Translations under genes and position numbers: made by a program
DNA from: UBA6168 sp041741095
Lineage (GTDB): Bacteria > Bacteroidota > Bacteroidia > Chitinophagales > Saprospiraceae
Reading direction: 5' to 3'
Length of the DNA stretch: 64,000 nucleotides
Assembly (NCBI GenBank): GCA_041741095.1
Contig: JBGSKQ010000117.1
Span: forward strand, 23,397-87,396
Part shown: in pieces, positions 52,801 through 60,370 of the stretch
Position numbering within the stretch: position 1 is the first letter of the stretch
Layout: every line of letters begins with the position of its first letter
The notes under the pieces: generated by a model
Told to the model about the DNA's origin: nothing
Databases searched by the model: none
Seen by the model: only the letters and a program-made list of their open reading frames with translations

Positions 52801-53560
52801 CATGGCCAACCTTGATTTTATTGCCATCAAGGTCGGCGACATGAACGGCAGCGTTGATCCAAGCATGCTCACGGGGCACCCCACTGAGCGGGATGCCGCT
52901 GGAATCGTACAACTAAGTTTCGATAATTTAGAGATTGAAAAAGGCAATTATTACACTGTGCCTGTTTCCATTAATAGTGCAGTTACGGGATTTCAATTTG
53001 CCCTCCAATTTGACAATAGCAAGCTTGAATTAAATTCATTGGAACCAATGATTGGCTCCGCAGAAAATTATGTTTTGGCCAAAGAAGAGAGCCTTGTTAA
53101 ATGCAGTTGGATTTCGCCCAACCTACAGAGCATTTTACCTTCATCTGCCATTTTCAAGCTGCATTTTTTGGCAAAAGAGAATGGCCAACTTAGAGATTTT
53201 GTAAAAATTGACCCAAGTGCAATGCTCGACGAGGCTTACGGCCTTGGATTGGAAATCAACAAATTGGCTTTGGATTTTGTGCAATTGGCCACAGGGCAAA
53301 CACTCGAATTATATGCCGCACGGCCCAATCCTTTTAACAAAAACACCTTGATTGCCTTTATGCTGCCGCACGACGGAATGGTAAACCTGACGGTGACAGA
53401 CCTGCTCGGAAAGACGGTTTGGGAAAAAAGCCTTCATTTGGGCAGAGGGAAACATGAAGTGGAGCTTAAAAAAGGCGATTTGCCGGGCGAAGGAGCCTAT
53501 ATTTTCAAGGTGGAAACCCAAAGTGAATCCAAGACCAGTAAAATCATCCTCAGCAAATAA
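49844..53560 (+). CDS. Giant secreted T9SS type A protein with dockerin-like and cohesin-like regions
   Basis: The start at 49844 (MNSPILPNLLKRAMLSVSLF) gives a signal peptide ending near PAKA; the protein has about 1238 residues. The first 850 residues are Cys-containing HYR/Ig-like modules (FTCPPDITIACNVPVDTSHT; PLKYTLTDACGNVSIKEPIL). A carnitine-type carboxypeptidase-regulatory-like fold follows (LSGHIYTEENDGVANVIVSV). Next are two dockerin-type repeats (NGVTTFDGVLITKHILGI and DINRSNTVTTFDNVELRRVI) and a cohesin-like domain (YYTVPVSINSAVTGFQFALQ). The end is a type A T9SS sorting domain (RPNPFNKNTLIAFMLP ... GAYIFKVETQ). It is a surface or released structural protein; no enzyme motif is seen. 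Confidence 0.87.
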   Translation: MNSPILPNLLKRAMLSVSLFLAIGIIPAKATVFCPQDQIIQLGTHACGVIVALHELDFTTTVPLVDTVFFPETNSSFPIGTTTVTMATADIDGMLSACTFNIIVLDFLGPQVFCETSVSLSLEGDCERLVTPDEVLELDLNGCSDNFKLFRLGQNGSLEDPLITAFDIGSTITIRARQNVTGEECDALVTVLGGTPPSFTCPPDITIACNVPVDTSHTGAPILGGCFENIEYSYTDQLTPTNCPDSFAYQIIRHWTATDPYGNVDQCSQIITAKKFNINLVTFPLNKDGIEAPALVCNDTLDWEMVADPKVSGFPVYNGFSPNLSQYCRISVTYLDFETNLCGESWEIKRVWKVVKTCAPFVTLLDTQIIKILDPNPPLFEIPDSIFVSLSPECDSFLHLPPANVIAECSDYDILIETPWDTLISNGGSIHFDTLIAGVYPLKYTLTDACGNVSIKEPILVIDNGTLVTCPPDTIVYCDFFNDTLNVAVQTGNLETAEIVGNPIYYANCIYTVSEVDSLDINSCGVGTLKRYLTNEDAADPVTCVQTITVTPVSDFEVLFPADIAICTTLAAGNTGQPELFNISCENVNVNFTDDITLSGIAGCFTVHRTFEVKNTCTFNGNTSIPDEEVDTRRFADGGDGYIEYTQVIEVNNTTGPKFPNGCAINDIILPNTACTASFTIPTPISTGCGDNPTVQVSGDLGNILGATIPLFSGTYNVVYTATDDCGKTGTCTANFEVIDNHVPVAKCKSPFTIEPMTELTPIDLDNGSGDNCNNLYYSFAKDSLVETRFFPCCENGLYDLTLWVSDQAGNMDSCHTFVLVDPDTVVCVCDLTLSGHIYTEENDGVANVIVSVNTNGFNDTLITDGTGIYSFNVLPGEDYSVDIYKNSHPTNGVTTFDGVLITKHILGITPLDSPYKIIGADINRSNTVTTFDNVELRRVILGINANFTNNTSWRFIPANYVFPNPQNPFQTSFPENIILNNTQSSMANLDFIAIKVGDMNGSVDPSMLTGHPTERDAAGIVQLSFDNLEIEKGNYYTVPVSINSAVTGFQFALQFDNSKLELNSLEPMIGSAENYVLAKEESLVKCSWISPNLQSILPSSAIFKLHFLAKENGQLRDFVKIDPSAMLDEAYGLGLEINKLALDFVQLATGQTLELYAARPNPFNKNTLIAFMLPHDGMVNLTVTDLLGKTVWEKSLHLGRGKHEVELKKGDLPGEGAYIFKVETQSESKTSKIILSK

Positions 53561-53578
53561 ACACGGTCACCCAGGGGC

Positions 53579-53725
53579 AGGCTTGTTTTGTCCCATCATA
53601 AATTCTATGAAAAGGGCCAACAGTCAATCGAAATCAAGTCCAGCGAATTGACAGGAACAGGATTTTACATTTTTACCATCGAGACCGATTGGGGCAAGTG
53701 GCACGGCATGCTTGTTTTAAATTAA
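53579..53725 (+). pseudogene. Orphan T9SS type A sorting-domain fragment
   Basis: A frame without a start reads LSHHKFYEKGQQSIEIKSSE then GTGFYIFTIETDWGKWHGML, ending VLN and a stop at 53723. This is the final half of a type A sorting domain. It lies 18 bases after the stop of the giant T9SS gene, which already has its own complete sorting domain. It is probably the tail of a replaced or deleted earlier gene. Confidence 0.65.
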
Positions 53726-53741
53726 AGCTAATCGGCTGAAT

Positions 53742-53780
53742 AAAGGGGCGGCACTGGTCATGTACTAGTGCCGCTTTTTT
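53742..53780 (+). terminator. Rho-independent-type terminator
   Basis: The 8-bp stem gcggcact/agtgccgc with an 11-nt loop is followed by six T. It lies 17 bases after the stop of the sorting-domain fragment, which suits its being the original terminator of that gene. Confidence 0.82.
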
Positions 53781-53845
53781 ATTTAAAACTTATTGGTCAG
53801 CCCTTTTCAAGCCAAATCCTTTCTTCAAAGTTTGACCCGATCCTT

Positions 53846-53853
53846 TATATTTG
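53846..53853 (+). promoter_or_regulatory. Candidate -7 promoter box of ffh (TATATTTG)
   Basis: TATATTTG fits TAnnTTTG and lies 64 bases before the ffh ATG. A TTTG at 53831 is too close to be a normal -33 element. Confidence 0.42.
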
Positions 53854-53917
53854 CGGCCTTTGAAAAAGAACAAGGCTTTCCTTTTTACAGGAAAGCATAA
53901 AAAAGAAATAGCAAATC

Positions 53918-55267
53918 ATGTTTGAAAGCTTATCGGATCGCCTCGATCTTGCCTTTAAGTCGCTGAGCGGCGACCGCAAACTCACAGAACTCAACATCGC
54001 AGAGAGCGTCAAGGAAATCCGCCGTGCCTTGGTGGCCGCCGACGTGAACTATACCATTGCGAAGCAATTCACGGAAAATGTAAAGGACAAGGCCCTTGGC
54101 TCGGAAAACGTGCTGAAGGCAGTACGCCCCGGCCAGTTGATGGTCAAAATCGTGCAAGACGAACTGACCGAACTGATGGGCGGCCAATCGGCAGGCATCA
54201 ACCTGAAAGGCAGCCCTTCCGTGATTTTGATTGCCGGTTTGCAGGGTTCTGGCAAAACGACCTTCTCCGGCAAACTGGCGCATTTTCTTAAAACCAAAAA
54301 GCAAAAAAAGCCCCTGCTCGTCGCCTGCGACGTATATCGCCCAGCGGCCATTGACCAGTTGACGGTGATCGGCGAGCAGATAAAAGTGCCAGTTTACAAA
54401 GAGGTAGAAAACAAAAACCCGGTCGAGATTTCCCTCAAGGCCATTGCCCATGCGCAGGCGCATGGTTTCGATGTCATCATTGTGGACACGGCAGGCCGTC
54501 TGGCCATTGACGAGGAGATGATGAAGGAAATCACCAATGTCAAAGAGGCCATACAGCCCAACGAGACGCTGTTTGTGGTGGATTCCATGACCGGCCAGGA
54601 CGCCGTAAACACCGCCAAAACCTTCAATGACCGCCTCAATTTCGACGGGGTTGTATTGACAAAAATGGACGGCGACACCCGTGGTGGTGCGGCCCTTTCT
54701 ATTAAATACACAGTCGGCAAGCCCATCAAATTTGTGAGCATGGGCGAAAAAATGGACACTTTGGATGTGTTCTACCCCGACCGTATGGCGCAGCGGATTT
54801 TGGGCATGGGCGACATTGTTTCTTTGGTGGAAAAAGCCCAGGAACAATTTGATGAGGAAGAAGCTAAACGCCTGGAGAAGAAAATCATCAAGAACAAGTT
54901 TGACTTCAACGACTTCCTGAGCCAAATCAAACAGATCAGGAAAATGGGCGACATGAAGTCATTGATCAGCATGATCCCCGGTGTGGGCAAAGCTTTAAAA
55001 GACGTGGATTTTGACGAAAAGGCATTGAACAAGGTCGAGGCCATCATTTTCTCCATGACCCCCGACGAGCGGGGCAACCCAGAACTGTTGAACATGAGCC
55101 GCAAAAAACGGATCTCCAAAGGCTGCGGCCAGGATTTGAACCAAATCAATGTGTTTATTAAACAGTTTGACCAGATGCGCAAAATGATGCACAAAATGAC
55201 GAAAATGCCAGGTTTTACTGGTGGTCCAGCGCCTGTTGCTGCTAAGCCGGGTTTCCGCAGAAGATAA
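53918..55267 (+). CDS. ffh: Signal recognition particle protein Ffh
   Basis: The 449-residue GTPase binds 4.5S RNA and signal sequences of nascent membrane proteins and docks on FtsY. The N domain covers 1-85. The G domain has GLQGSGKTT (about 107-115), the DVYRPAAIDQL insertion, DTAGRL (G3) and TKMDGDTRGG (G4 region). The M domain from about 330 is Met-rich (QMRKMMHKMTKMPGF) and contains the RNA-binding SKGCG motif. Length is normal. It converges on queA with a symmetric terminator between them. Confidence 0.97.
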   Translation: MFESLSDRLDLAFKSLSGDRKLTELNIAESVKEIRRALVAADVNYTIAKQFTENVKDKALGSENVLKAVRPGQLMVKIVQDELTELMGGQSAGINLKGSPSVILIAGLQGSGKTTFSGKLAHFLKTKKQKKPLLVACDVYRPAAIDQLTVIGEQIKVPVYKEVENKNPVEISLKAIAHAQAHGFDVIIVDTAGRLAIDEEMMKEITNVKEAIQPNETLFVVDSMTGQDAVNTAKTFNDRLNFDGVVLTKMDGDTRGGAALSIKYTVGKPIKFVSMGEKMDTLDVFYPDRMAQRILGMGDIVSLVEKAQEQFDEEEAKRLEKKIIKNKFDFNDFLSQIKQIRKMGDMKSLISMIPGVGKALKDVDFDEKALNKVEAIIFSMTPDERGNPELLNMSRKKRISKGCGQDLNQINVFIKQFDQMRKMMHKMTKMPGFTGGPAPVAAKPGFRRR

Positions 55268-55283
55268 GTTCGATATGATTCTT

Positions 55284-55331
55284 CAAAAAAAAAGCGGCGA
55301 AGGATGGAAACCATCTTTCGCCGCTTTTTTT
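55284..55331. terminator. Bidirectional terminator between ffh and queA
   Basis: aaaagcggcgaaggatgg pairs with ccatctttcgccgctttt around the loop aaa, with one G-T pair, flanked by A-run and T-run. Its symmetry suits the convergent genes. Confidence 0.9.
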
Positions 55332-55350
55332 TGTTGCAAAATGCTTCGTA

Positions 55351-56415
55351 TCAAACGATCATCATGGCATCGCCGTAGCTGAAAAAACGGTACTTTTCTT
55401 TCACCGCCTGCTCGTAGGCTTCCATCACCAGTTCGTAGCCACCGAATGCGCAGACCATGATAAGCAGGCTGGATTTTGGCAAATGGAAATTGGTAACCAT
55501 CGCATTGGCGATGTGAAAATCGTAGGGTGGATAGACAAACAGGTTGGTCCAACCCTCGGCAGGTTTCAACAGGTTGCCAGCAGAAACGGCGGTTTCGATG
55601 GCCCGCATGGAAGTCGTGCCAACTGCACAAATGCGCTTGTCGGCTTGTTTCCCCTTGTTGACCACATCGGCAGCCATTTGGTTGATGCGGAAATATTCTG
55701 CATCCATTTTATGTTTCGACAAATCCTCCACGTCAATGGTGCGGAAGGTGCCAAGTCCTATGTGCAGTGTAACTTCGGCGAAGTTGACCCCTTTTATTTC
55801 CAGCCTTTTCATCAATTCTTTGCTGAAATGCAGGCCTGCAGTTGGGGCCGCCACGGCACCTGGTTCTTTGGCATATACCGTTTGGTAGCGCTCCCGGTCA
55901 ACGTCTTCCGAGTTGCGGGTAATGTATTTTGGGAGGGGCGTATTGCCCAGGTAGTTCAGGTTTTTGCGGAATTCGTCTTCCGTGCCGTCGAACAGGAACC
56001 GGATGGTACGGCCACGGGAGGTAGTATTGTCCACCACCTCGGCCACTAGTATTTCGTTGCCGTCGTCGTCCATAAAGTAGAGCTTGTTGCCCACCCGGAT
56101 TTTACGGGCCGGGTCAACGAGTACGTCCCAAAGGCGTTGGTCGGAGTTGAGTTCCCTGAGCAGGAAAACCTCGATTTTTGCGCCGGTTTTCTCCTTTTTG
56201 CCGTACATCCTTGCGGGAAACACGAGCGTGTTGTTGAAAATCATCACATCGCCGTCATCGAAATAACCCAAAAGGTCTTTGAAAATCTTGTGCTCTATCT
56301 TGCCGGTATCCCGGTGCAGCACCATTAACCTGGATTCGTCCCGGTTGGAGGCTGGATATTGTGCCACTAAATTTTTATCGAAATCGTAGTTGAACTGGGA
56401 AAGTTTGGTCCGCAT
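55351..56415 (-). CDS. queA: S-adenosylmethionine:tRNA ribosyltransferase-isomerase
   Basis: The start at 56415 (MRTKLSQFNYDFDKNLVAQY) matches the family N-terminus; an upstream ATG adds a 20-residue leader. The 354-residue enzyme moves the ribosyl part of SAM to preQ1 at position 34 of tRNA to make epoxyqueuosine. Recognisable stretches are SRLMVLHRDTGKIEHKIF, DVMIFNNTLVFPARMYGKKE, YQTVYAKEPGAVAAPTAGLH (the highly conserved active-site region) and VTLHIGLGTFRTI. The C-terminus SYGDAMMIV is conserved. A candidate TAnnTTTG promoter box lies 58 bases upstream of the start. Confidence 0.97.
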   Translation of the reverse strand: MRTKLSQFNYDFDKNLVAQYPASNRDESRLMVLHRDTGKIEHKIFKDLLGYFDDGDVMIFNNTLVFPARMYGKKEKTGAKIEVFLLRELNSDQRLWDVLVDPARKIRVGNKLYFMDDDGNEILVAEVVDNTTSRGRTIRFLFDGTEDEFRKNLNYLGNTPLPKYITRNSEDVDRERYQTVYAKEPGAVAAPTAGLHFSKELMKRLEIKGVNFAEVTLHIGLGTFRTIDVEDLSKHKMDAEYFRINQMAADVVNKGKQADKRICAVGTTSMRAIETAVSAGNLLKPAEGWTNLFVYPPYDFHIANAMVTNFHLPKSSLLIMVCAFGGYELVMEAYEQAVKEKYRFFSYGDAMMIV

Positions 56416-56472
56416 GGAACTTTCTGGTATTGAGTTAATTAAAAAAATTGGATAGCTTTCGTAAAAAGCCCG

Positions 56473-56480
56473 CAAAGATA
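56473..56480 (-). promoter_or_regulatory. Candidate -7 promoter box of queA (TATCTTTG)
   Basis: On the minus strand TATCTTTG fits TAnnTTTG, 57 bases before the queA ATG. A clear -33 TTTG is not present at the right distance. Confidence 0.4.
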
Positions 56481-56650
56481 TAAAACTATACTGGATGCCC
56501 TAATTTTGGTTACAAATGGCGGTCATTTTTTTTTGGGCAATAATTTGGTTTTTTGATAAAAATTCTGTGTTGCCTTTTTTATTCAAAATGATCCGCTACA
56601 CTGAAACCATTTATAGAGAATAACTTCGGCGTTTAAAAGTTCCAGCCAAA

Positions 56651-56666
56651 AGTGACAATTGTCACT
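56651..56666. promoter_or_regulatory. Perfect 16-bp palindrome, candidate operator of the sulfur operon
   Basis: agtgacaattgtcact is a perfect palindrome 66 bases upstream of the FeS/NrfD start codon, in the gap between divergent queA and the sulfur operon. It is the only obvious dyad in this region. A dimeric repressor or Crp/Fnr-like activator could bind it; the regulator is not in the window. Confidence 0.4.
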
Positions 56667-56732
56667 ACTGCCATTTTTAGTTTGCTATTTATTTACGCCC
56701 TGGAAAAGCTGAACCACAAAACGGACAACTTC

Positions 56733-58370
56733 ATGAAGTATGGTTTTATCATTGACAACCGAAAATGTATAGGCTGCCACGCTTGTACAACTGCTTGTAA
56801 ATCAGAGCACGACGTTCCGGTTGGCGTATTCCGCACCTTTGTAAAACAAGTCGAAAAAGGTGATTTCCCCAATACCCGAAGGGTATTTTCAGTCATGCGC
56901 TGCAACCATTGCACCGATGCGCCCTGCGTCGAAATCTGTCCTGTGGAAGCGCTCTACATGCGCCCCGACGGCATCGTGGATTTTGATAAAAACCGCTGTA
57001 TCGGTTGCAAATCCTGTATGCAGGCCTGCCCCTACGATGCCCTTTATATTGATCCAGATACGCACACCGCCGCCAAATGCAACTACTGCGCCCACCGCAT
57101 TGACATTGGTCTGGAGCCTGCCTGCGTCAACATCTGCCCGGAACATGCCATCATTTCCGGCGATATGGACAATCCCAATTCAGAAATTTCGGAACTGCTT
57201 GCCCGTGAGACAGTTACGGTGAGAAAAGCGGCCAAAGGCACTCACCCAAACCTGTTTTACATTGATGGCGACGAATCTGCCCTCAACCCCATTGCCACCG
57301 AAAAGAAGGAATACTCGCTCTGGGGTGCTCAAACAAGGGGTGTGGGCCATTTTGCCCATCAAACAGAAAAATTGGCCTTCTCTGAGGGCAACATCGTGAC
57401 GGCAGCAATGGCCAACAATGGCTCGGCTATCTCCAATAGTGAGCTGAATAACACCAATGGTGGTCTTAAGTCAATTGATGTGAAAATGGGCGACGCCCGT
57501 AGGGTATATGACGCCCCTAACAAGGGGGTTCTTTGGGGCTGGGAAGTGAGCGGCTACGTTTGGACGAAAGCTATTTCAACGGGTGCTTTCCTGGTGCCGT
57601 TTATCGGATGGCTTTTTCAAAAACAATTGGGCCTGGACAGTCTTGCCTTAGTTGGCATGTTGCTTTTTGGGGCCATTATCGGACTTGTTTTTTTGGTGGC
57701 CACTGGTGCCCTTTTAGTGAAAGACCTTGACCAACCGAAACGCTTTGTTTACGTTCTGCTTCGTCCGCAGTGGCGCAGTTGGCTGGTAAAAGGGGGGTAT
57801 TCTATCACAGCTTTTGGTGGGTTCTTGACACTTTTGTTGGTCGCCTCCATCATGGAGTGGAAATTCCTTGCCACGGCATCTTTCTTTTTGTCGGCAGCGG
57901 CGGCAGTGATGACCTCAGTTTATACTGCCTTTCTGTTTGCCCAAGCAAAAGGACGTGATTTTTGGCAAAGCCCTGCATTGGCACTCCACATGTTGGTACA
58001 CAGCATCATGGCCGGGGCGGCAGTTTTTGCCTTGATTGGCTTCTTTAGCGGCCTTTCTGAAAACTGGGATACTTTTCTGTCCTCTACCCTAATCATTACA
58101 TTGGTTATCAACCTGTTGACCATGCTGGTGGAATTGACCATGACCCATCCAACACAGGATGCAAAAATGGTGGTGAAAATGATTACGAAAGGCCGCTATA
58201 GCAATTTGTTTTGGTGGGGAGCAGTATTGCTGGGCAATTTAATTCCCTTTGTCGCCCTTCTGATCGGACAGTCATTGGGCTTACCATTGGCGGGCTTTTT
58301 TGCTTTGATGGGAATCTATATTACCGAGAAAATATGGGTGGAAGCTCCACAAAGGATTCAACTCAGCTAA
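56733..58370 (+). CDS. Fused 4Fe-4S ferredoxin/NrfD-like membrane subunit (SoeB-SoeC-like)
   Basis: The start at 56733 (MKYGFIIDNRKCIGCH) is chosen because the FeS domain begins at once; an upstream frame runs through the palindrome. The 545-residue protein has a four-cluster DmsB/PsrB-type FeS domain (about 1-200: CIGCHACTTAC, CNHCTDAPCVEICP, CIGCKSCMQACP, CNYC...CVNICP). A linker of about 80 residues leads to an NrfD/PsrC-type membrane domain with eight or so helices (about 280-540). Normally these are two proteins. The complex passes electrons between the Mo subunit encoded last in the operon and the quinone pool. SoeBC, polysulfide reductase and thiosulfate reductase share this architecture. 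Confidence 0.9.
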   Translation: MKYGFIIDNRKCIGCHACTTACKSEHDVPVGVFRTFVKQVEKGDFPNTRRVFSVMRCNHCTDAPCVEICPVEALYMRPDGIVDFDKNRCIGCKSCMQACPYDALYIDPDTHTAAKCNYCAHRIDIGLEPACVNICPEHAIISGDMDNPNSEISELLARETVTVRKAAKGTHPNLFYIDGDESALNPIATEKKEYSLWGAQTRGVGHFAHQTEKLAFSEGNIVTAAMANNGSAISNSELNNTNGGLKSIDVKMGDARRVYDAPNKGVLWGWEVSGYVWTKAISTGAFLVPFIGWLFQKQLGLDSLALVGMLLFGAIIGLVFLVATGALLVKDLDQPKRFVYVLLRPQWRSWLVKGGYSITAFGGFLTLLLVASIMEWKFLATASFFLSAAAAVMTSVYTAFLFAQAKGRDFWQSPALALHMLVHSIMAGAAVFALIGFFSGLSENWDTFLSSTLIITLVINLLTMLVELTMTHPTQDAKMVVKMITKGRYSNLFWWGAVLLGNLIPFVALLIGQSLGLPLAGFFALMGIYITEKIWVEAPQRIQLS

Positions 58371-58417
58371 CTTTTTATATGACCATTCAAACAGATAATT
58401 AACTAAAACAACTCATC

Positions 58418-59656
58418 ATGGCACATTATCAAATCCTTGTAGTCGGTGGCGGCAATGCCGGCCTTTCCACTGCCTCGCAATTGCTCATCAAGGATAAATC
58501 ATTGAAAATCGGCATTATCGAACCCTCTGAGAAGCATTACTACCAACCTGCGTGGACGCTGGTTGGCGGCGGCACTTTTGACATCAATGACACGATTAAG
58601 GACGAAAAAGACTTCATTCCCAAAGGCGCTACCTGGATAAAAGATGCCGTGGCCACTTTTGAGCCTGAACTAAACCAATTGACTTGCAAAAGCGGCGAGA
58701 AATACACCTATGATTACTTGGTGGTCGTGCCTGGCATCCAACTGGATTGGCAAAAAATAAAGGGCCTGAAAGAAACGCTGGGCAAAAACGGCGTCACCAG
58801 CAATTACTTGTTCCAATATGCACCATACACTTGGGAATTGTTGAAAAATTTCAAGGGAGGAAACGCCATTTTTACCAATCCGAATACACCTATCAAATGC
58901 GGCGGGGCACCACAAAAAATCATGTACCTCGCAAGCGACTATATCCTGAAGCATGGTCTCCAACCCAAATCAAATATTCACTTTTACTCGGGCGGCGGCG
59001 TCATTTTCGGCGTGAAAAAATATGCCGATGTGCTGAACAATGTCATTGCCCGCTACAAGATCCAAACCCATTTCAAGCACAATTTGGTAGAAATTGATGG
59101 GCCTAACAAAATGGCCTATTTTGAAAACGAGCAGGGCGAACGGATACAACAAGCATTCGATTTCATTCATGTGACGCCACCGCAGAGTGCGCCTGATTTT
59201 ATCAAATTCAGCAAATTGGCTATCCAGCACCCCGAACTTTCGGAAGGCACGCCTTGCAGCCCTGCCGATCTGACCCATGATTATCTTGGCTGGGTGGACG
59301 TTGATAAATTCACCATGCAGCACAAGCGTTTCCCCAATGTTTTTAGTTGCGGCGACGTGGCCAATACGCCCAATGCAAAAACTGGGGCTGCCGTGCGCAA
59401 ACAAGCACCCGTATTGGTAGAGAACCTGCTGCATGTGAAAAACGGTGGAGCCTTGACCGGAAAATACACTGGCTATGGCTCTTGCCCCTTGGTCACTGGC
59501 TACGGCAAACTGGTGCTCGCCGAATTCGACTATGAAAACCAACCTTTGGAAACCTTCCCTTTCAACCAAGGCAAAGAACGCTGGAGCATGTGGATGCTGA
59601 AAAAATACATGCTGCCCTGGTTGTATTGGAACAGAATATTGCAGGGAAGAGCCTGA
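58418..59656 (+). CDS. sqr: Sulfide:quinone oxidoreductase
   Basis: The 412-residue FAD enzyme has the dinucleotide motif VVGGGNAGLSTAS (8-20). The redox-active cysteines are Cys161 (PNTPIKCGGAPQK) and Cys356 (YGSCPLVTGYGKLVLAEFDY), which mark the mitochondrial SQOR-like type. The flavin-binding end is SCGDVANTPNAKTGAAVRKQ, and a hydrophobic/amphipathic tail (WMLKKYMLPWLYWNRIL) attaches it to the membrane. It oxidises sulfide to sulfane sulfur and reduces quinone. It lies 47 bases after the FeS/NrfD gene and is part of the same operon, so sulfide oxidation rather than sulfur reduction is the likely direction of the whole unit. Confidence 0.92.
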   Translation: MAHYQILVVGGGNAGLSTASQLLIKDKSLKIGIIEPSEKHYYQPAWTLVGGGTFDINDTIKDEKDFIPKGATWIKDAVATFEPELNQLTCKSGEKYTYDYLVVVPGIQLDWQKIKGLKETLGKNGVTSNYLFQYAPYTWELLKNFKGGNAIFTNPNTPIKCGGAPQKIMYLASDYILKHGLQPKSNIHFYSGGGVIFGVKKYADVLNNVIARYKIQTHFKHNLVEIDGPNKMAYFENEQGERIQQAFDFIHVTPPQSAPDFIKFSKLAIQHPELSEGTPCSPADLTHDYLGWVDVDKFTMQHKRFPNVFSCGDVANTPNAKTGAAVRKQAPVLVENLLHVKNGGALTGKYTGYGSCPLVTGYGKLVLAEFDYENQPLETFPFNQGKERWSMWMLKKYMLPWLYWNRILQGRA

Positions 59657-59719
59657 TTAGTTGGCAGTCTTCAGTTGGCAGTCACCAGTACTATATGCCC
59701 AAAACAGTTAATAGATTCA

Positions 59720-60349
59720 ATGAAAGGATTTAACAGAAAAGCACATTGGGAGCAGGTTTATCAAACCAAGCATTTTAATGAAGTTTCTTGGTACCAAGCA
59801 CGGCCAGACATTTCGCTGGATTTCCTGCACCATTTCAATTTGCCTAAAAACGCCCGGATCATTGACATCGGCGGCGGCGACAGCCTGCTGGTTGATTTTC
59901 TGTTGGAGGAGGGGTACGAAAATGTCACCGTCCTCGATATTTCAGCCGAAGCCTTGAAAAGGGCAAAGCAGCGCCTTGGCGATAAAGCCAAGAAAGTTAA
60001 ATGGATAGTTTCTGACGCTTTGGCCTTCCAGCCAACTGAGAAATATGATTTCTGGCACGACCGGGCAGCTTTCCATTTTTTTACTGAAGAAGCTGATGTT
60101 CAACACTATATCAAAATGGTGCAGCAATCAATGGCTCCCGGTGGTTATTTGGTATTGGGCACCTTTTCAGAGCATGGGCCTGAAAAATGTAGTGGCCTTC
60201 CTATCAAGCAATATTCAGAACCTGCCATGAAAGATCGCCTGAAAGATTTTTTTGAAAAAATCAAATGCGAAACCGTGAAGCATTTAACCCCTGGCCAAAA
60301 GGTGCAGGAGTTTATTTTTTGCAGTTTCAAACGATTAAATTTTAGTTGA
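59720..60349 (+). CDS. Class I SAM-dependent methyltransferase
   Basis: The start at 59720 (MKGFNRKAHWEQVYQTKHFN) matches the usual opening of this small family; a frame extending to 59675 lies in repeat sequence. The 209-residue enzyme has the SAM motif IIDIGGGDSLLVDFLLEEGY, then VTVLDISAEALKRAKQRLG (acidic ribose contact), WIVSDALAF and WHDRAAFHFF. The substrate cannot be told. Its place between SQR and the molybdopterin subunit, 21 bases before the latter, hints at methylation of a sulfur species or thiol for detoxification, but that is only context. A relic of the dispersed gcagtcttcag repeat precedes it. Confidence 0.85.
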   Translation: MKGFNRKAHWEQVYQTKHFNEVSWYQARPDISLDFLHHFNLPKNARIIDIGGGDSLLVDFLLEEGYENVTVLDISAEALKRAKQRLGDKAKKVKWIVSDALAFQPTEKYDFWHDRAAFHFFTEEADVQHYIKMVQQSMAPGGYLVLGTFSEHGPEKCSGLPIKQYSEPAMKDRLKDFFEKIKCETVKHLTPGQKVQEFIFCSFKRLNFS

Positions 60350-60370
60350 CAAACATCGAATTATCAAACA

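Noticed and set aside
53930..54925. 331-codon minus-strand frame antisense to ffh
   Set aside because: Ffh is certain on the plus strand, and the antisense translation is unusual in composition and has no start context.
56652..56732. Upstream GTG extension of the FeS/NrfD protein
   Set aside because: It starts inside the palindrome at 56651-56666 and adds residues that the FeS family does not have before its first cluster.
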